A stretch of 64,000 nt of DNA from Desulfomonilaceae bacterium (GTDB lineage: Bacteria; Desulfobacterota; Desulfomonilia; Desulfomonilales; Desulfomonilaceae): assembly GCA_041662605.1 (NCBI GenBank), contig JBAZSD010000019.1, positions 1 to 64,000 on the forward strand, read 5' to 3'. Within the stretch, counting starts at the first letter, position 1. Each line of letters begins with the position of its first letter. This document shows, piece after piece, positions 23,990 to 32,378 of this stretch. The notes beneath the pieces were generated by a model. That model did not search any database. It saw only the letters and a program-made list of their open reading frames with translations, and had not been told where the DNA came from. A program made the position numbers and the translations under genes.

Positions 23990-24005
23990 TTAACGTCAAC
24001 GTTAA
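23990..24005 (-). promoter_or_regulatory. Probable MerR-regulator operator
   Basis: A perfect inverted repeat, TTAACGT-CA-ACGTTAA, 23 bp upstream of the MerR start. On the minus strand a TTGACA lies at 24034-24029, with an AT-rich -10-like ATATTT about 19 bp further on, the long spacer usual for MerR-controlled promoters. The ACGT-N2-ACGT core resembles sites I remember for LiuR-type regulators. Autoregulation of the three-gene operon is inferred. Confidence 0.6.
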
Positions 24006-24206
24006 ATATTCTCTAAGAAGGCGCCTACTGTCAACAAATTTCTCTTTTTATCGCGATCAATGAGGACCATCATTCGTACAAGACTCTAATCCGGTCTTTA
24101 ATGGAAAATCCGTCTTTCCAAAGTGATGTTTTTAACTTAGAATTGGGAAGAATCTCGAAAGATGGCGATGCTCGGTTAACGCCCTGTTTAGGATCGCTCA
24201 ATTCAA

Positions 24207-25283
24207 TTGCCATTCGCTTTCGATAGACATTTTTGGTTTTCTGAGGCTACCCTGAAAAAGTCTTATTCACTACTGATATCCCTGCTTCTTTCGTGCGTGA
24301 GTCTGATGACGGTCTCTACTCACGGATGCCTTGCAGCCGACGTTCCAACCGCCGGCGCTAGAATTTCATTATTGATGGGAACAGGAATGCCTGGTGGATC
24401 GTATCATCATCTCGGGCTTGCCATGGCTTCCCTATGGACTACAAAGCTGAAAAATGTCGGCATTCGAGTTTCCGCGGCAATATCGGAAGGCGCCAGAGAA
24501 AACATAGAAGCTATAAGAATTCAAGACGCAGACTTGATTTTGGCCGACGACCTATCCTCCATGATGGCGTGCAAGGGTTCTGGATCCTACAAGGGAAAAG
24601 CTGTTCTAGAGCTTCGAAGTATCGCTAATTTATGGTCTGAGGCAGTTCATTTGCTGATCAGGGCCGACAAAAAAAAGACATCGGGCCTTGAGGACCTCGA
24701 AGGGTTAACAGTAGCGACCGGTTTGCCGGAAAGCGGTAACAGGTTTACCACGGAACTGCTGTTGCGAAACTTGAAGAAACAGACAATCAAGCTTAAATTC
24801 ATGAACAACATTTCCGCAATCGAAGGATTACGAACAGGCGCTGTGCAGGCGGCTGACTTCACGTCCGCCGTTCCATCTGCGCTTGTGACCAATCTTCTGC
24901 AACCGGACCCTGAACTGTTCAATTTTATCGAGATCACAGACATGGACATAAAGGCCGCAAGGGACAACGGTTGGGTAACATGTTTTCGATATGTCATTCC
25001 TCCGGATGTGTACCCCGGACAGGAAAAACAGATAAATACGATTGGCCAAAATACCATCCTTGCCACATCATCATCTTTGGACCCAGAGGTTATTTACGAT
25101 TTGGTCAGGAGCCTGTTCGAAAACATCGAACAGCTTGCCAAGTTCCACCCTGCGTTTAAAAGTGTTTCTTTGGAAAACGCCCTTTCAGGACTGGCAGTTC
25201 CTTTACATCCTGGGGCAATTCGCTATTACAGACAAAAAAAGATTCATATCCCGGAATCGTTGCTTCCGCCGGATGCTGAATAG
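24207..25283 (+). CDS. TAXI-family TRAP transporter solute-binding protein
   Basis: A periplasmic binding protein of the TAXI group (TRAP-associated extracytoplasmic immunogenic). It has a hydrophobic signal segment (SLLISLLLSCVSLMTVSTHG), then the typical start ISLLMGTGMPGGSYHHLGLAMASLW, AAISEGARENIEAI, and VHLLIRADKKKTSGLEDLEG. About 358 codons from a TTG at 24207; the start is uncertain because no clear ribosome site is seen, and the real one may be nearer the signal segment. No TRAP membrane subunit lies beside it, so it is an orphan or uses a permease encoded elsewhere. The thiolase gene starts 23 bp downstream. Confidence 0.82.
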   Translation: MPFAFDRHFWFSEATLKKSYSLLISLLLSCVSLMTVSTHGCLAADVPTAGARISLLMGTGMPGGSYHHLGLAMASLWTTKLKNVGIRVSAAISEGARENIEAIRIQDADLILADDLSSMMACKGSGSYKGKAVLELRSIANLWSEAVHLLIRADKKKTSGLEDLEGLTVATGLPESGNRFTTELLLRNLKKQTIKLKFMNNISAIEGLRTGAVQAADFTSAVPSALVTNLLQPDPELFNFIEITDMDIKAARDNGWVTCFRYVIPPDVYPGQEKQINTIGQNTILATSSSLDPEVIYDLVRSLFENIEQLAKFHPAFKSVSLENALSGLAVPLHPGAIRYYRQKKIHIPESLLPPDAE

Positions 25284-25306
25284 TTAACTTTTCGGAGGAC
25301 AATTGT

Positions 25307-26491
25307 ATGAAAGAAGTTGTTATTGTGGACGCGATCCGAACCCCTGTCGGATCTTTCGGGGGCGCAATCAAAGGTGTTCCCGCCGTTGAACTTGGAACCA
25401 TCGTGGTCAAGGAGATCATCAAGAGGAACAATCTGGATCCTGCCATAGTCGACGAGCTAATTTTTGGATGTGTGCTGCAGGCCGGACAAGGCCAAAACGT
25501 AGCGCGACAGATAGTTATTAAATCAGGTTTACCGATAGAAGTTCCGGCCATGACGATCAACAAGGTTTGCGCTTCAGGTCTTAGATCGGTTTCACTGGCT
25601 TCCCAGGTGATCAAGGCCGGGGACGCTGAAGTCATTATGGCCGGTGGAACAGAAAACATGTCAGCGGCGCCGTACGCTTTAGGCGCCGCTCGATGGGGCG
25701 CAAGAATGAACAATAGCCCATTGGTTGATTTGATGATCCACGACGGCCTATGGGAGATATTCAACAATTACCACATGGGCATGACCGCTGAAAACGTAGC
25801 GGAGCAATTCAACATTTCCAGGGAACAACAGGATGATTTAGGGCTAAGAAGCCAGAACCTGGCGGAACAAGCTATTAAGGAAGGGCGTTTTAAAGACGAA
25901 ATAGTTCCGGTTGTTATACCTCAAAAGAAGGGTGACCCAAAAATTTTTGATACAGATGAACACCCGAGGCTTGGAACAACCAAGGAAGGCCTGAGCAAGT
26001 TGAAACCAGCGTTCAAGAAAGACGGATCGGTAACAGCGGGAAACGCCTCAGGAATTAACGATGGAGCGGCCGCTATATTGGTAATGTCGAAGGATCGCGC
26101 CGAGAAAGAAGGTTTCAAGCCTATCGCGAGGGTTGTGGCTTACGCTTCAGCCGGGGTCGACCCCAAAATTATGGGTACCGGCCCAATTCCGTCTACACGC
26201 AAAGCCCTTGCCAAGGCTGGACTTAAAATTGAAGACATCGACATTATAGAGGCTAACGAAGCCTTTGCGGCTCAGGCGCTCGCAGTGGCGAAAGACCTCA
26301 ATTTTGATATGAGCAAAGTAAATCTGAGTGGCGGGGCTATAGCGTTAGGTCATCCGATTGGAGCTTCCGGAGCCAGGATATTGACCACGTTGCTGTATCA
26401 GCTTAAGAAAAGGCCTGACGCCAAGTTAGGGCTCGCTACACTGTGTGTGGGTGGTGGCATGGGCCATGCTATGATAGTTGAAAAATTGTAG
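25307..26491 (+). CDS. Acetyl-CoA C-acetyltransferase (thiolase)
   Basis: A 394-residue thiolase that condenses or cleaves acetyl-CoA/acetoacetyl-CoA (biosynthetic/AtoB type). The nucleophilic cysteine is in NKVCASGLRSV (about residue 89), the loop GGTENMSAAPY is at about 112, NEAFAAQAL at about 320, the histidine of GGAIALGHPIGASGARI at about 350 and the second catalytic Cys in LCVGGGMGHA at about 380. Full length. GGAGGACAATTGT precedes the ATG. It probably completes beta-oxidation started by the adjacent ligase/dehydrogenase operon on the other strand. Confidence 0.95.
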   Translation: MKEVVIVDAIRTPVGSFGGAIKGVPAVELGTIVVKEIIKRNNLDPAIVDELIFGCVLQAGQGQNVARQIVIKSGLPIEVPAMTINKVCASGLRSVSLASQVIKAGDAEVIMAGGTENMSAAPYALGAARWGARMNNSPLVDLMIHDGLWEIFNNYHMGMTAENVAEQFNISREQQDDLGLRSQNLAEQAIKEGRFKDEIVPVVIPQKKGDPKIFDTDEHPRLGTTKEGLSKLKPAFKKDGSVTAGNASGINDGAAAILVMSKDRAEKEGFKPIARVVAYASAGVDPKIMGTGPIPSTRKALAKAGLKIEDIDIIEANEAFAAQALAVAKDLNFDMSKVNLSGGAIALGHPIGASGARILTTLLYQLKKRPDAKLGLATLCVGGGMGHAMIVEKL

Positions 26492-26729
26492 GAATTCTTG
26501 TCGGTACAGAGTTCCTTGGGTGTTTACGCATTGGGTGGTTCGGAGTCTAGCTATGTTTCTCGCCGCGGACGATGGGACCACCTAATGATTTTCCATAGAC
26601 TTCAGACAGGCTATTTGGGTACTCAGGGATCACAAATTACAACAACTGAAACAATCATGCTGACTATGCGGGCTCATCCCATCGAGAAACCTGCCATCGG
26701 AGCGACTGTTTAGACGGAGGCGCGCCGAA

Positions 26730-27890
26730 TTGGCGATCCCTATTTATTACAGTATACGGAATCTCTATAATCGTAAAATCACTACCCTGTTAACAGCGGG
26801 CGGGATGGCGCTTGTAACTTTTGTTTTTTCGGCGGTCATGATGCTCGCTTCCGGCTTGGAACAAACTCTTGTTGACACCGGATCCCCTGAAAATGTCATT
26901 GTCCTCAGGGGAGGGGCGGAAACGGAAGTTTCAAGCTCCATAGAGCGCGCACAGGCAGACGTAGTGACATCCCAGCCAGAGGTTATTTATGATTCACGAG
27001 GTGATCCTGTGGCAGCGAAAGAAACACTGGTACTCGTGACCTTGCCCAAGAGGGGAACCGGAAATCCCACAAATGTTGTGGTCCGTGGAACTGGAACGCA
27101 TTCCATGGAGCTTAGGTCCCAGATAAAGATTGTTTCTGGACGAGTCCCAAATCCCGGAACTCATGAAGTGATGGTCGGACAAAACATTGCCAATAGTATC
27201 AAGAGCGCTGCGCTGGGAGACAACCTCAAATTTGCGATGGTAGGCTGGAAGGTTGTGGGAATCTTCAACGCAGGAAATACGGCGTTTGACAGTGAAGTTT
27301 GGGCTGAGGCCGACCAGCTCATGGCGGCTTTCCGACGTAATAGTTACTCAGCGGTGATCATGAAGGTTCCAGGGCAAGGAAACTTTATGAAACTGAAAAA
27401 GCGGATCGAGAGTGATCCCAGGCTTAGCGCGCAGGTAAAACGTGAGATAGCGTTTTATAAAGAACAGTCGGAAATGATGTCCAAATTTATAAAACTACTT
27501 GGCTTCGCTATGACCCTCTTCTTCAGTTTGGGAGCTATTTTAGGGGCCATGGTCACAATGTACGCTGCGGTAGCCAACAGGACACGTGAAATTGGAACTC
27601 TTCGGGCCATAGGATTTAGTCGGGTAAATATTTTGCTGGCTTTTCTCTCTGAGTCACTATTTTTGGGATTCTTGGGTGGCCTTATTGGAATTCTTTCCAG
27701 CTCAGGACTCCAGTTTTTCACCATTTCGACCTTGAATTGGGAAACCTTTTCGGAGATAGCGTTCAGTTTCAGACTTACACCTGAGATAACCGTAAAAAGT
27801 ATTTCTTTCGCTATCGCTATGGGGTTGCTTGGTGGCTTTGCGCCGGCCTGGCGAGCCGCAGGACTAAAGATTGTAGACGCTCTTAGATAA
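26730..27890 (+). CDS. MacB/FtsX-type ABC transporter permease
   Basis: A 386-residue membrane protein of the MacB/LolC type: an N-terminal transmembrane helix (KITTLLTAGGMALVTFVFSAVM), a periplasmic domain over about residues 45-245, and three C-terminal helices (FtsX domain, including AAVANRTREIGTLRAIGFSR, the coupling loop). TTG start with GGAGG ten bases upstream. These permeases act on lipoproteins, peptides or cell-envelope stress rather than small-molecule import. Its ATPase is not next to it; the 238 bp before it hold no gene I can support. Confidence 0.88.
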   Translation: MAIPIYYSIRNLYNRKITTLLTAGGMALVTFVFSAVMMLASGLEQTLVDTGSPENVIVLRGGAETEVSSSIERAQADVVTSQPEVIYDSRGDPVAAKETLVLVTLPKRGTGNPTNVVVRGTGTHSMELRSQIKIVSGRVPNPGTHEVMVGQNIANSIKSAALGDNLKFAMVGWKVVGIFNAGNTAFDSEVWAEADQLMAAFRRNSYSAVIMKVPGQGNFMKLKKRIESDPRLSAQVKREIAFYKEQSEMMSKFIKLLGFAMTLFFSLGAILGAMVTMYAAVANRTREIGTLRAIGFSRVNILLAFLSESLFLGFLGGLIGILSSSGLQFFTISTLNWETFSEIAFSFRLTPEITVKSISFAIAMGLLGGFAPAWRAAGLKIVDALR

Positions 27891-27902
27891 AATAGTGGAT
27901 TC

Positions 27903-28382
27903 TTATCTAGGGACCCTATTACTCTGGTCCACTCTAGCGTTTGTGGCCTTCTTCTTGACCTCAGAAATTTTCCATTGAATTACTGATCGCCATTTCGGAT
28001 CACGAACTAAAGGCAAAGCGCGATTGTAGATCTCAACCGCCCTGGAATATTGGTTTTTTGCTTCATATAAGGTACCCAAGTATTCCATGGCAAGATAATA
28101 ATCCGGTCTAAGCTTTAAGGCTGTTTCATAATCCCGAATTGCGTCGTCAGGTTTGTCCAGCATTTGGAAAGCAGACGCCCTTTGTACGTAAACTACTGGG
28201 TTGTCCGGGTTTAGATGGATTGACTTGTTGAAGAAATCAATCGCCACATCCCATTCTCTTTTCATTGACGCGACGTATCCATCCCGGAAATAATCCTGAG
28301 CGTTTGAACACCAACCATCTTGCGGCATAATTAAGAGACATATATATACGATCGAAACAGCGTATAGTTTCCGGAAGCGCAT
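27903..28382 (-). CDS. Secreted TPR-repeat protein
   Basis: A 159-residue exported protein. The ATG at 28382 after AGGGGAT gives a signal peptide (MRFRKLYAVSIVYICLLIMP, then QDGWCS); the Cys is not in a clear lipobox. The mature part is three tetratricopeptide repeats: AQDYFRDGYVASMKREWDVA, NPVVYVQRASAFQMLDKPDD and YLAMEYLGTLYEAKNQYSRA. A basic tail follows. TPR domains mediate protein-protein contacts; the partner is unknown. It converges with the ABC permease gene with 12 bp between stops. Confidence 0.82.
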   Translation of the reverse strand: MRFRKLYAVSIVYICLLIMPQDGWCSNAQDYFRDGYVASMKREWDVAIDFFNKSIHLNPDNPVVYVQRASAFQMLDKPDDAIRDYETALKLRPDYYLAMEYLGTLYEAKNQYSRAVEIYNRALPLVRDPKWRSVIQWKISEVKKKATNARVDQSNRVPR

Positions 28383-28849
28383 TTCCGATCCCCTTCGTAG
28401 ATGTTGAAGATAAGAGCGCGGAATAACATAGCGCAATTTAATGTTGCCTATAATACCATGAAATTGTTGGAATAACAATTCCTAACAGTTCCTAAGAGCT
28501 GCAATCCTCGCTTCAACTAACCACATTAAAACGATTCCAACCTGACGGCAAAACTTTAGACAGCAATATTTGTTGCGGGAAGCAAAGTCTGAGGGTTGTT
28601 GTCAAGGCCCTGTAAACCGCGCTTAGCCAAGAAAACCACAAATGACACCTACTTCTCCACATAATCTAGACCAACCTGTGCCATGTCTGGTCATATACCA
28701 GGTATTCCACGACCTATATATAAAGAATTGCTAGAGTAACTCGGGAGCTTGTCTGAGTTGATTTCTAAAGGTATTTGTTGACAGTGCCCCTATAATTTGA
28801 AAGAACCTGAACTATCACAAGTTCATCGTCGAACGGGTTTTTCAACAAA
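28383..28849. other. Divergent intergenic region
   Basis: 467 bp between the TPR and SGNH genes. A consensus-like TTGACA (28778-28783) and TATAAT (28791-28796) occur only 7 bp apart, too close to act together. The TATAAT may serve with a poor -35 for the SGNH operon. No gene or RNA structure is supported. Confidence 0.45.
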
Positions 28850-30283
28850 TTGCACAACCAGCCCAGACTAGTCCGTTTTTTTTTATGGTTCATCGGCTAC
28901 GGATTTCCGATTGTTTCATCTTGGGCAGGTTTTTTCATCCTATACAACAATTTTAACAACGGATTTGTGAATCTATTCATTATCGTATGCGCCAATCTGG
29001 CAATCTTTGTGGGTTCCAAAAGAATTTTTCAGAATGATACACTCACCACTCGGCTTAGATTAGGCTCTGTGATGGTGATCACCGTGGTAATTTCAATTCT
29101 TCTATTAGAGACAGCTTTTCCGTTTCTATTGCCCCAGGATTATTCCCAAGTATCGGACTTCACAAAAACTAACTCGATTAGAGACGATTTTAAAGATTTC
29201 CAGCCCGACATGGTTTTTGACTATTCCAGGGATAAACAGGGAAACACTAAACAGGTTAAAGACATTCTTAACGAGAAACTGACGTGGCATAAACCAGGTG
29301 GGACATTTGTCTATTTTGGATACGATCCTAACCGAAAAACAAGATATTTAAACCGTATAAGGTGGAACAAGACCGGCTATTTTGACCACGAATACCCCAT
29401 AAGCAAACCCTCAAAGGTTTATAGAGTGGTCTTGATCGGTGACTCTTATGTTGAATCTGTGCAGGCGCCTCTCGAATCGACCTTTCACAAGCTCACGGAA
29501 TCAGCTCTCAATGAATTGGAAACAGGAACCAACTTTAGAAAATATCAGTTGATAGCATTGGGAAATTCTGGCTTCGGCCAGAAATCCAACTTTGACGTTC
29601 TCAGAACTCAAGGGATGAAATACGAGCCAAATTTAGTAATCATGGCTCTTTGTGGAAACGATTTTTGTGATGATGACCCCGAATTAAAGGGGGAACTAGT
29701 CGCAGCCGGAGGAAGTGTCACTCCCGTCGTGAGGCAACTAGCTCATCACGGCTTTTTTGCCTTGGCTTTCATGAAAAAACGTATCGAAGATATCGCCAGA
29801 AACAGAATAAAAATGTCGCCGGAATTATTACAGTGGTCAGGAACAGAACTCCCAGTGGTTGAGAATGCGTGGTCTAGAACCATGAATTATGTGAAGACTT
29901 CGAGAGATTATTGTGAGTCTCGTGGCGCGGTATTTGTTTTAATGTATGTAGGTTCAGAAATTGAGGTGCGTTACGCTTTGGACCCGGAAGGAACACTGGC
30001 GGCGCTTAGAGCGATGGGCGGGCCGCATGAAACAATGACCTGGGATATATCCAGATCAGTCAACCGCGTACAGAAATATTGTAATCAATTCCACATTAAT
30101 TTCGCCAACTTGGTGGGACCTCTAGCTAGAGCCCAAAAGGCGACGGGGAAAAATGTTTTCGCTGATCATTATTCTTTCTTCGGACAGGAAGTCGTGGCAG
30201 CTTCTTTGACATGCTTCATGAAAGAATACACCATGCTAGGAAAGACCATGGACCAATCATTAAGCGACTGTTTTGGTAATTGA
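28850..30283 (+). CDS. Membrane-anchored SGNH/GDSL-hydrolase-like protein
   Basis: A 477-residue protein with three hydrophobic segments in the first ~95 residues and a large C-terminal SGNH-type domain. Block I nucleophile: VVLIGDSYVES (about 196-206). Oxyanion Gly/Asn: GNSGFGQKSN (about 243) and block III MALCGNDF (about 268). Block V Asp-His: FADHYSFFGQEV (about 436). Such proteins are O-acetyl esterases or acyltransferases on extracellular polymers. TTG start without a strong ribosome site, so the N-terminus is uncertain. The stop overlaps the kinase gene by 4 bp. Confidence 0.8.
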   Translation: MHNQPRLVRFFLWFIGYGFPIVSSWAGFFILYNNFNNGFVNLFIIVCANLAIFVGSKRIFQNDTLTTRLRLGSVMVITVVISILLLETAFPFLLPQDYSQVSDFTKTNSIRDDFKDFQPDMVFDYSRDKQGNTKQVKDILNEKLTWHKPGGTFVYFGYDPNRKTRYLNRIRWNKTGYFDHEYPISKPSKVYRVVLIGDSYVESVQAPLESTFHKLTESALNELETGTNFRKYQLIALGNSGFGQKSNFDVLRTQGMKYEPNLVIMALCGNDFCDDDPELKGELVAAGGSVTPVVRQLAHHGFFALAFMKKRIEDIARNRIKMSPELLQWSGTELPVVENAWSRTMNYVKTSRDYCESRGAVFVLMYVGSEIEVRYALDPEGTLAALRAMGGPHETMTWDISRSVNRVQKYCNQFHINFANLVGPLARAQKATGKNVFADHYSFFGQEVVAASLTCFMKEYTMLGKTMDQSLSDCFGN

Positions 30284-31311
30284 TTTTTTTGATGAGGTTT
30301 TGGCCTTTGAATTTTCACTGTGTTGGGTTTGGTTCAATCAATATTGACGAATTTTGGGAAGCGCCCTCAGAATTCTTCCAACTCATAGGAATTTCCCCAG
30401 GGGAGGAAATAGTCAGGGAGGTCGAGTGGTTCAATCGGTATTATCCCATATTGGAGCGACTTGGAACCTTGAAAGCGGTTGGGCCAGGCGGCTCTGCGGC
30501 AAACACTATCGCCGCTCTCAATCGAATGGGCTTTACTACTGGTTTTTTTGGCGCGGTCGGCGCCGATTTTCATGATAAAATTGATCTTGAGGAACTGGGG
30601 TTGAAGGATCACTTACACATCAAACATTCGGATTGTCCATCCGGCAGGTGCCTGGCGCTTATTGATCCCATTGACAGTTCCAGGGACAGGGCCCTAGTCA
30701 TCACCCCAAACGCAAACGATTCTGTGACTGCTTCCTTGTTGGACAGGAACTATTTCATCGATACGGATTGGGTTCATCTAACATCGTTTGTTTCCTCAGG
30801 CCCTCTTGACGCCCAGAGAATTCTTTCGGAGAATCTCTCCGAAAGGAATCAACTTAGTTTTGACCCAGGGGTCATCTATTGCCGCCTCGGGATAGAGCCT
30901 CTCAAGTTGATTCTGGCTCGAAGCCAGGTCCTATTCGTGACTTACGAAGAGTTATTCATGTTGACTGGCTTGAATAGAGTTGAAGAATCGATGTCGAGAT
31001 TATTGTCAATCGGAGTTCAAACAATTGTCCTGAAAATGGGACCAAAAGGGATTAGAGCAGTCCAATCGAACGACGATTGGTTTCAGGAGGCGGTTCCACC
31101 AATTCGGGTAATTGACAGAACGGGGGCGGGAGACGTCGTAGCCGCGGGTTTTTTAGCCGGCATGATCTTGTCTTTGCCCATTTCCGAATGCCTGGAATTA
31201 GCTGCTCAATCAGCCTCAAAAAGCCTTGAGTCTTATGGACGAGAAGCTTACCCTGATCGCAAATACCTCGGAAATTTCTTGGCAAATAGAAATAGGAGCT
31301 TTTGTTCTTAA
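30280..31311 (+). CDS. PfkB-family sugar/nucleoside kinase
   Basis: A 343-residue ribokinase/adenosine-kinase-like enzyme. Early substrate motif GPGGSAANTIAALNRMGF then TGFFGAVGAD (about 68-95), and the anion-hole/catalytic base motif DRTGAGDVVAAGFLAGM (about 284-300, with GAGD). The large GGSAANTI block is closest to adenosine kinase-type members. Whether the start is the coupled TTG at 30280 or the ATG at 30292 is not certain. It lies between an SGNH protein and a HAD phosphatase, so the kinase and phosphatase may work on the same small molecule in opposite directions. Substrate unknown. Confidence 0.87.
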   Translation: MIFLMRFWPLNFHCVGFGSINIDEFWEAPSEFFQLIGISPGEEIVREVEWFNRYYPILERLGTLKAVGPGGSAANTIAALNRMGFTTGFFGAVGADFHDKIDLEELGLKDHLHIKHSDCPSGRCLALIDPIDSSRDRALVITPNANDSVTASLLDRNYFIDTDWVHLTSFVSSGPLDAQRILSENLSERNQLSFDPGVIYCRLGIEPLKLILARSQVLFVTYEELFMLTGLNRVEESMSRLLSIGVQTIVLKMGPKGIRAVQSNDDWFQEAVPPIRVIDRTGAGDVVAAGFLAGMILSLPISECLELAAQSASKSLESYGREAYPDRKYLGNFLANRNRSFCS

Positions 31312-31363
31312 AGGTCTCCCGAATGAATTGCCGTCGCTCGAATCCCACATCCAGGAGTTTAAG

Positions 31364-32365
31364 ATGACACAAAGGCCACGAAGAATTTTTATTACCGATT
31401 GTGAAGGGCCTATAACAAAAAATGATAACGCGGCGGAACTGGCTGAAGCTTTCATCCCTGAAGGGACAACGTTTTTCCGGAAGATAAGTCTTTATGATGA
31501 TTATTTGGCGGAAATAGCCCGTAAAGAGGGCTATAAGGCTGGTGATACCCTGAAACTTATTCTGCCCTTTCTCAAAGCCTTTGGCGTTGATGACAGAAGT
31601 ATGCGGAAATTCTCACGCCGAAACATTGAGATGATTCCTTTCGCAGACAGGGCGCTCGAGAAGATTCACGCAATGGCGCCAAGCTACATTGTGAGCACTA
31701 GCTATACCCCATACGTTGAGGGAGTCTGCGATGTAATTGGGTTTCCGATGCAATATACCTTTTCAACCGATGTTAGCCTTGATGAGTTTCATCTCCCCAC
31801 TTCCGAAAAAACAGCGATCAAAGAAGCGCACAGAAAAATCCTGGATTTGCCTGACCTGAGTCTTCCTCAAGAGGCTAAAACACCGGAAGATTTATCTGAG
31901 GACGATTTGGAAGTGGTAAAAAAGCTTGATAGTTTTTTTTTGAAAGAAGCCACAAACCTCAGCATTTATAGTCTCGTGGAATCGGTTAACCCCGTTGGAG
32001 GCCATGAAAAGGCCGAAGCAGTCCGTTTTATCGTGGAGAGCGAGGATTCGAGCGTTGAGAACGTCGTCTATGTAGGAGATAGTATAACAGATGTTGAGGC
32101 TTTTCGATTGGTAAAAGCCGGAGGCGGCCTTGCCGTTTCATTCAATGGCAATCATTGGGCAGTAAAAGAGTCGATGTTAGCCATCACCGCCGCCAATGCC
32201 CTTCCCATCGAATGGGTAGCTACAACATTCATTTCGAGCGGATTGGCCGGTTTGGAATACCTGATGATTCGGCAGGTGACAGATCTGAATGTCGAGGAAA
32301 TATCCGCTTACAGTTCTCAAATCAGAAAAAGAGTGAGGACTGAAAAAATTGGCGCCCTTGGATAA
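31364..32365 (+). CDS. HAD-superfamily phosphatase-like protein (EhaR/COG4030-like)
   Basis: A 333-residue HAD protein. I place the start at ATG 31364 (AGGAG upstream); the open frame extends 46 codons earlier into the kinase gene. Motif I is IFITDCEGPITKNDNAAELA (residues ~8-27), with DxE rather than DxD. Motif II is YIVSTSYTPYVEG and motif III/IV VVYVGDSITDVEAFR (about 233), with GGGLAVSFNGN after it. The TDCEGPI start is what I recall for archaeal EhaR-type HAD proteins (COG4030), rare in bacteria. It is likely a phosphatase of unknown substrate, made with the PfkB kinase. Confidence 0.8.
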   Translation: MTQRPRRIFITDCEGPITKNDNAAELAEAFIPEGTTFFRKISLYDDYLAEIARKEGYKAGDTLKLILPFLKAFGVDDRSMRKFSRRNIEMIPFADRALEKIHAMAPSYIVSTSYTPYVEGVCDVIGFPMQYTFSTDVSLDEFHLPTSEKTAIKEAHRKILDLPDLSLPQEAKTPEDLSEDDLEVVKKLDSFFLKEATNLSIYSLVESVNPVGGHEKAEAVRFIVESEDSSVENVVYVGDSITDVEAFRLVKAGGGLAVSFNGNHWAVKESMLAITAANALPIEWVATTFISSGLAGLEYLMIRQVTDLNVEEISAYSSQIRKRVRTEKIGALG

Positions 32366-32378
32366 AACCATCGCCGGC

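Noticed and set aside
26498..26713. 71-codon TTG frame between thiolase and ABC permease
   Set aside because: No ribosome site and no family resemblance; sequence reads like non-coding spacer.
28778..28796. Consensus TTGACA and TATAAT as one promoter
   Set aside because: The hexamers are only 7 bp apart; a sigma70 promoter needs about 17.
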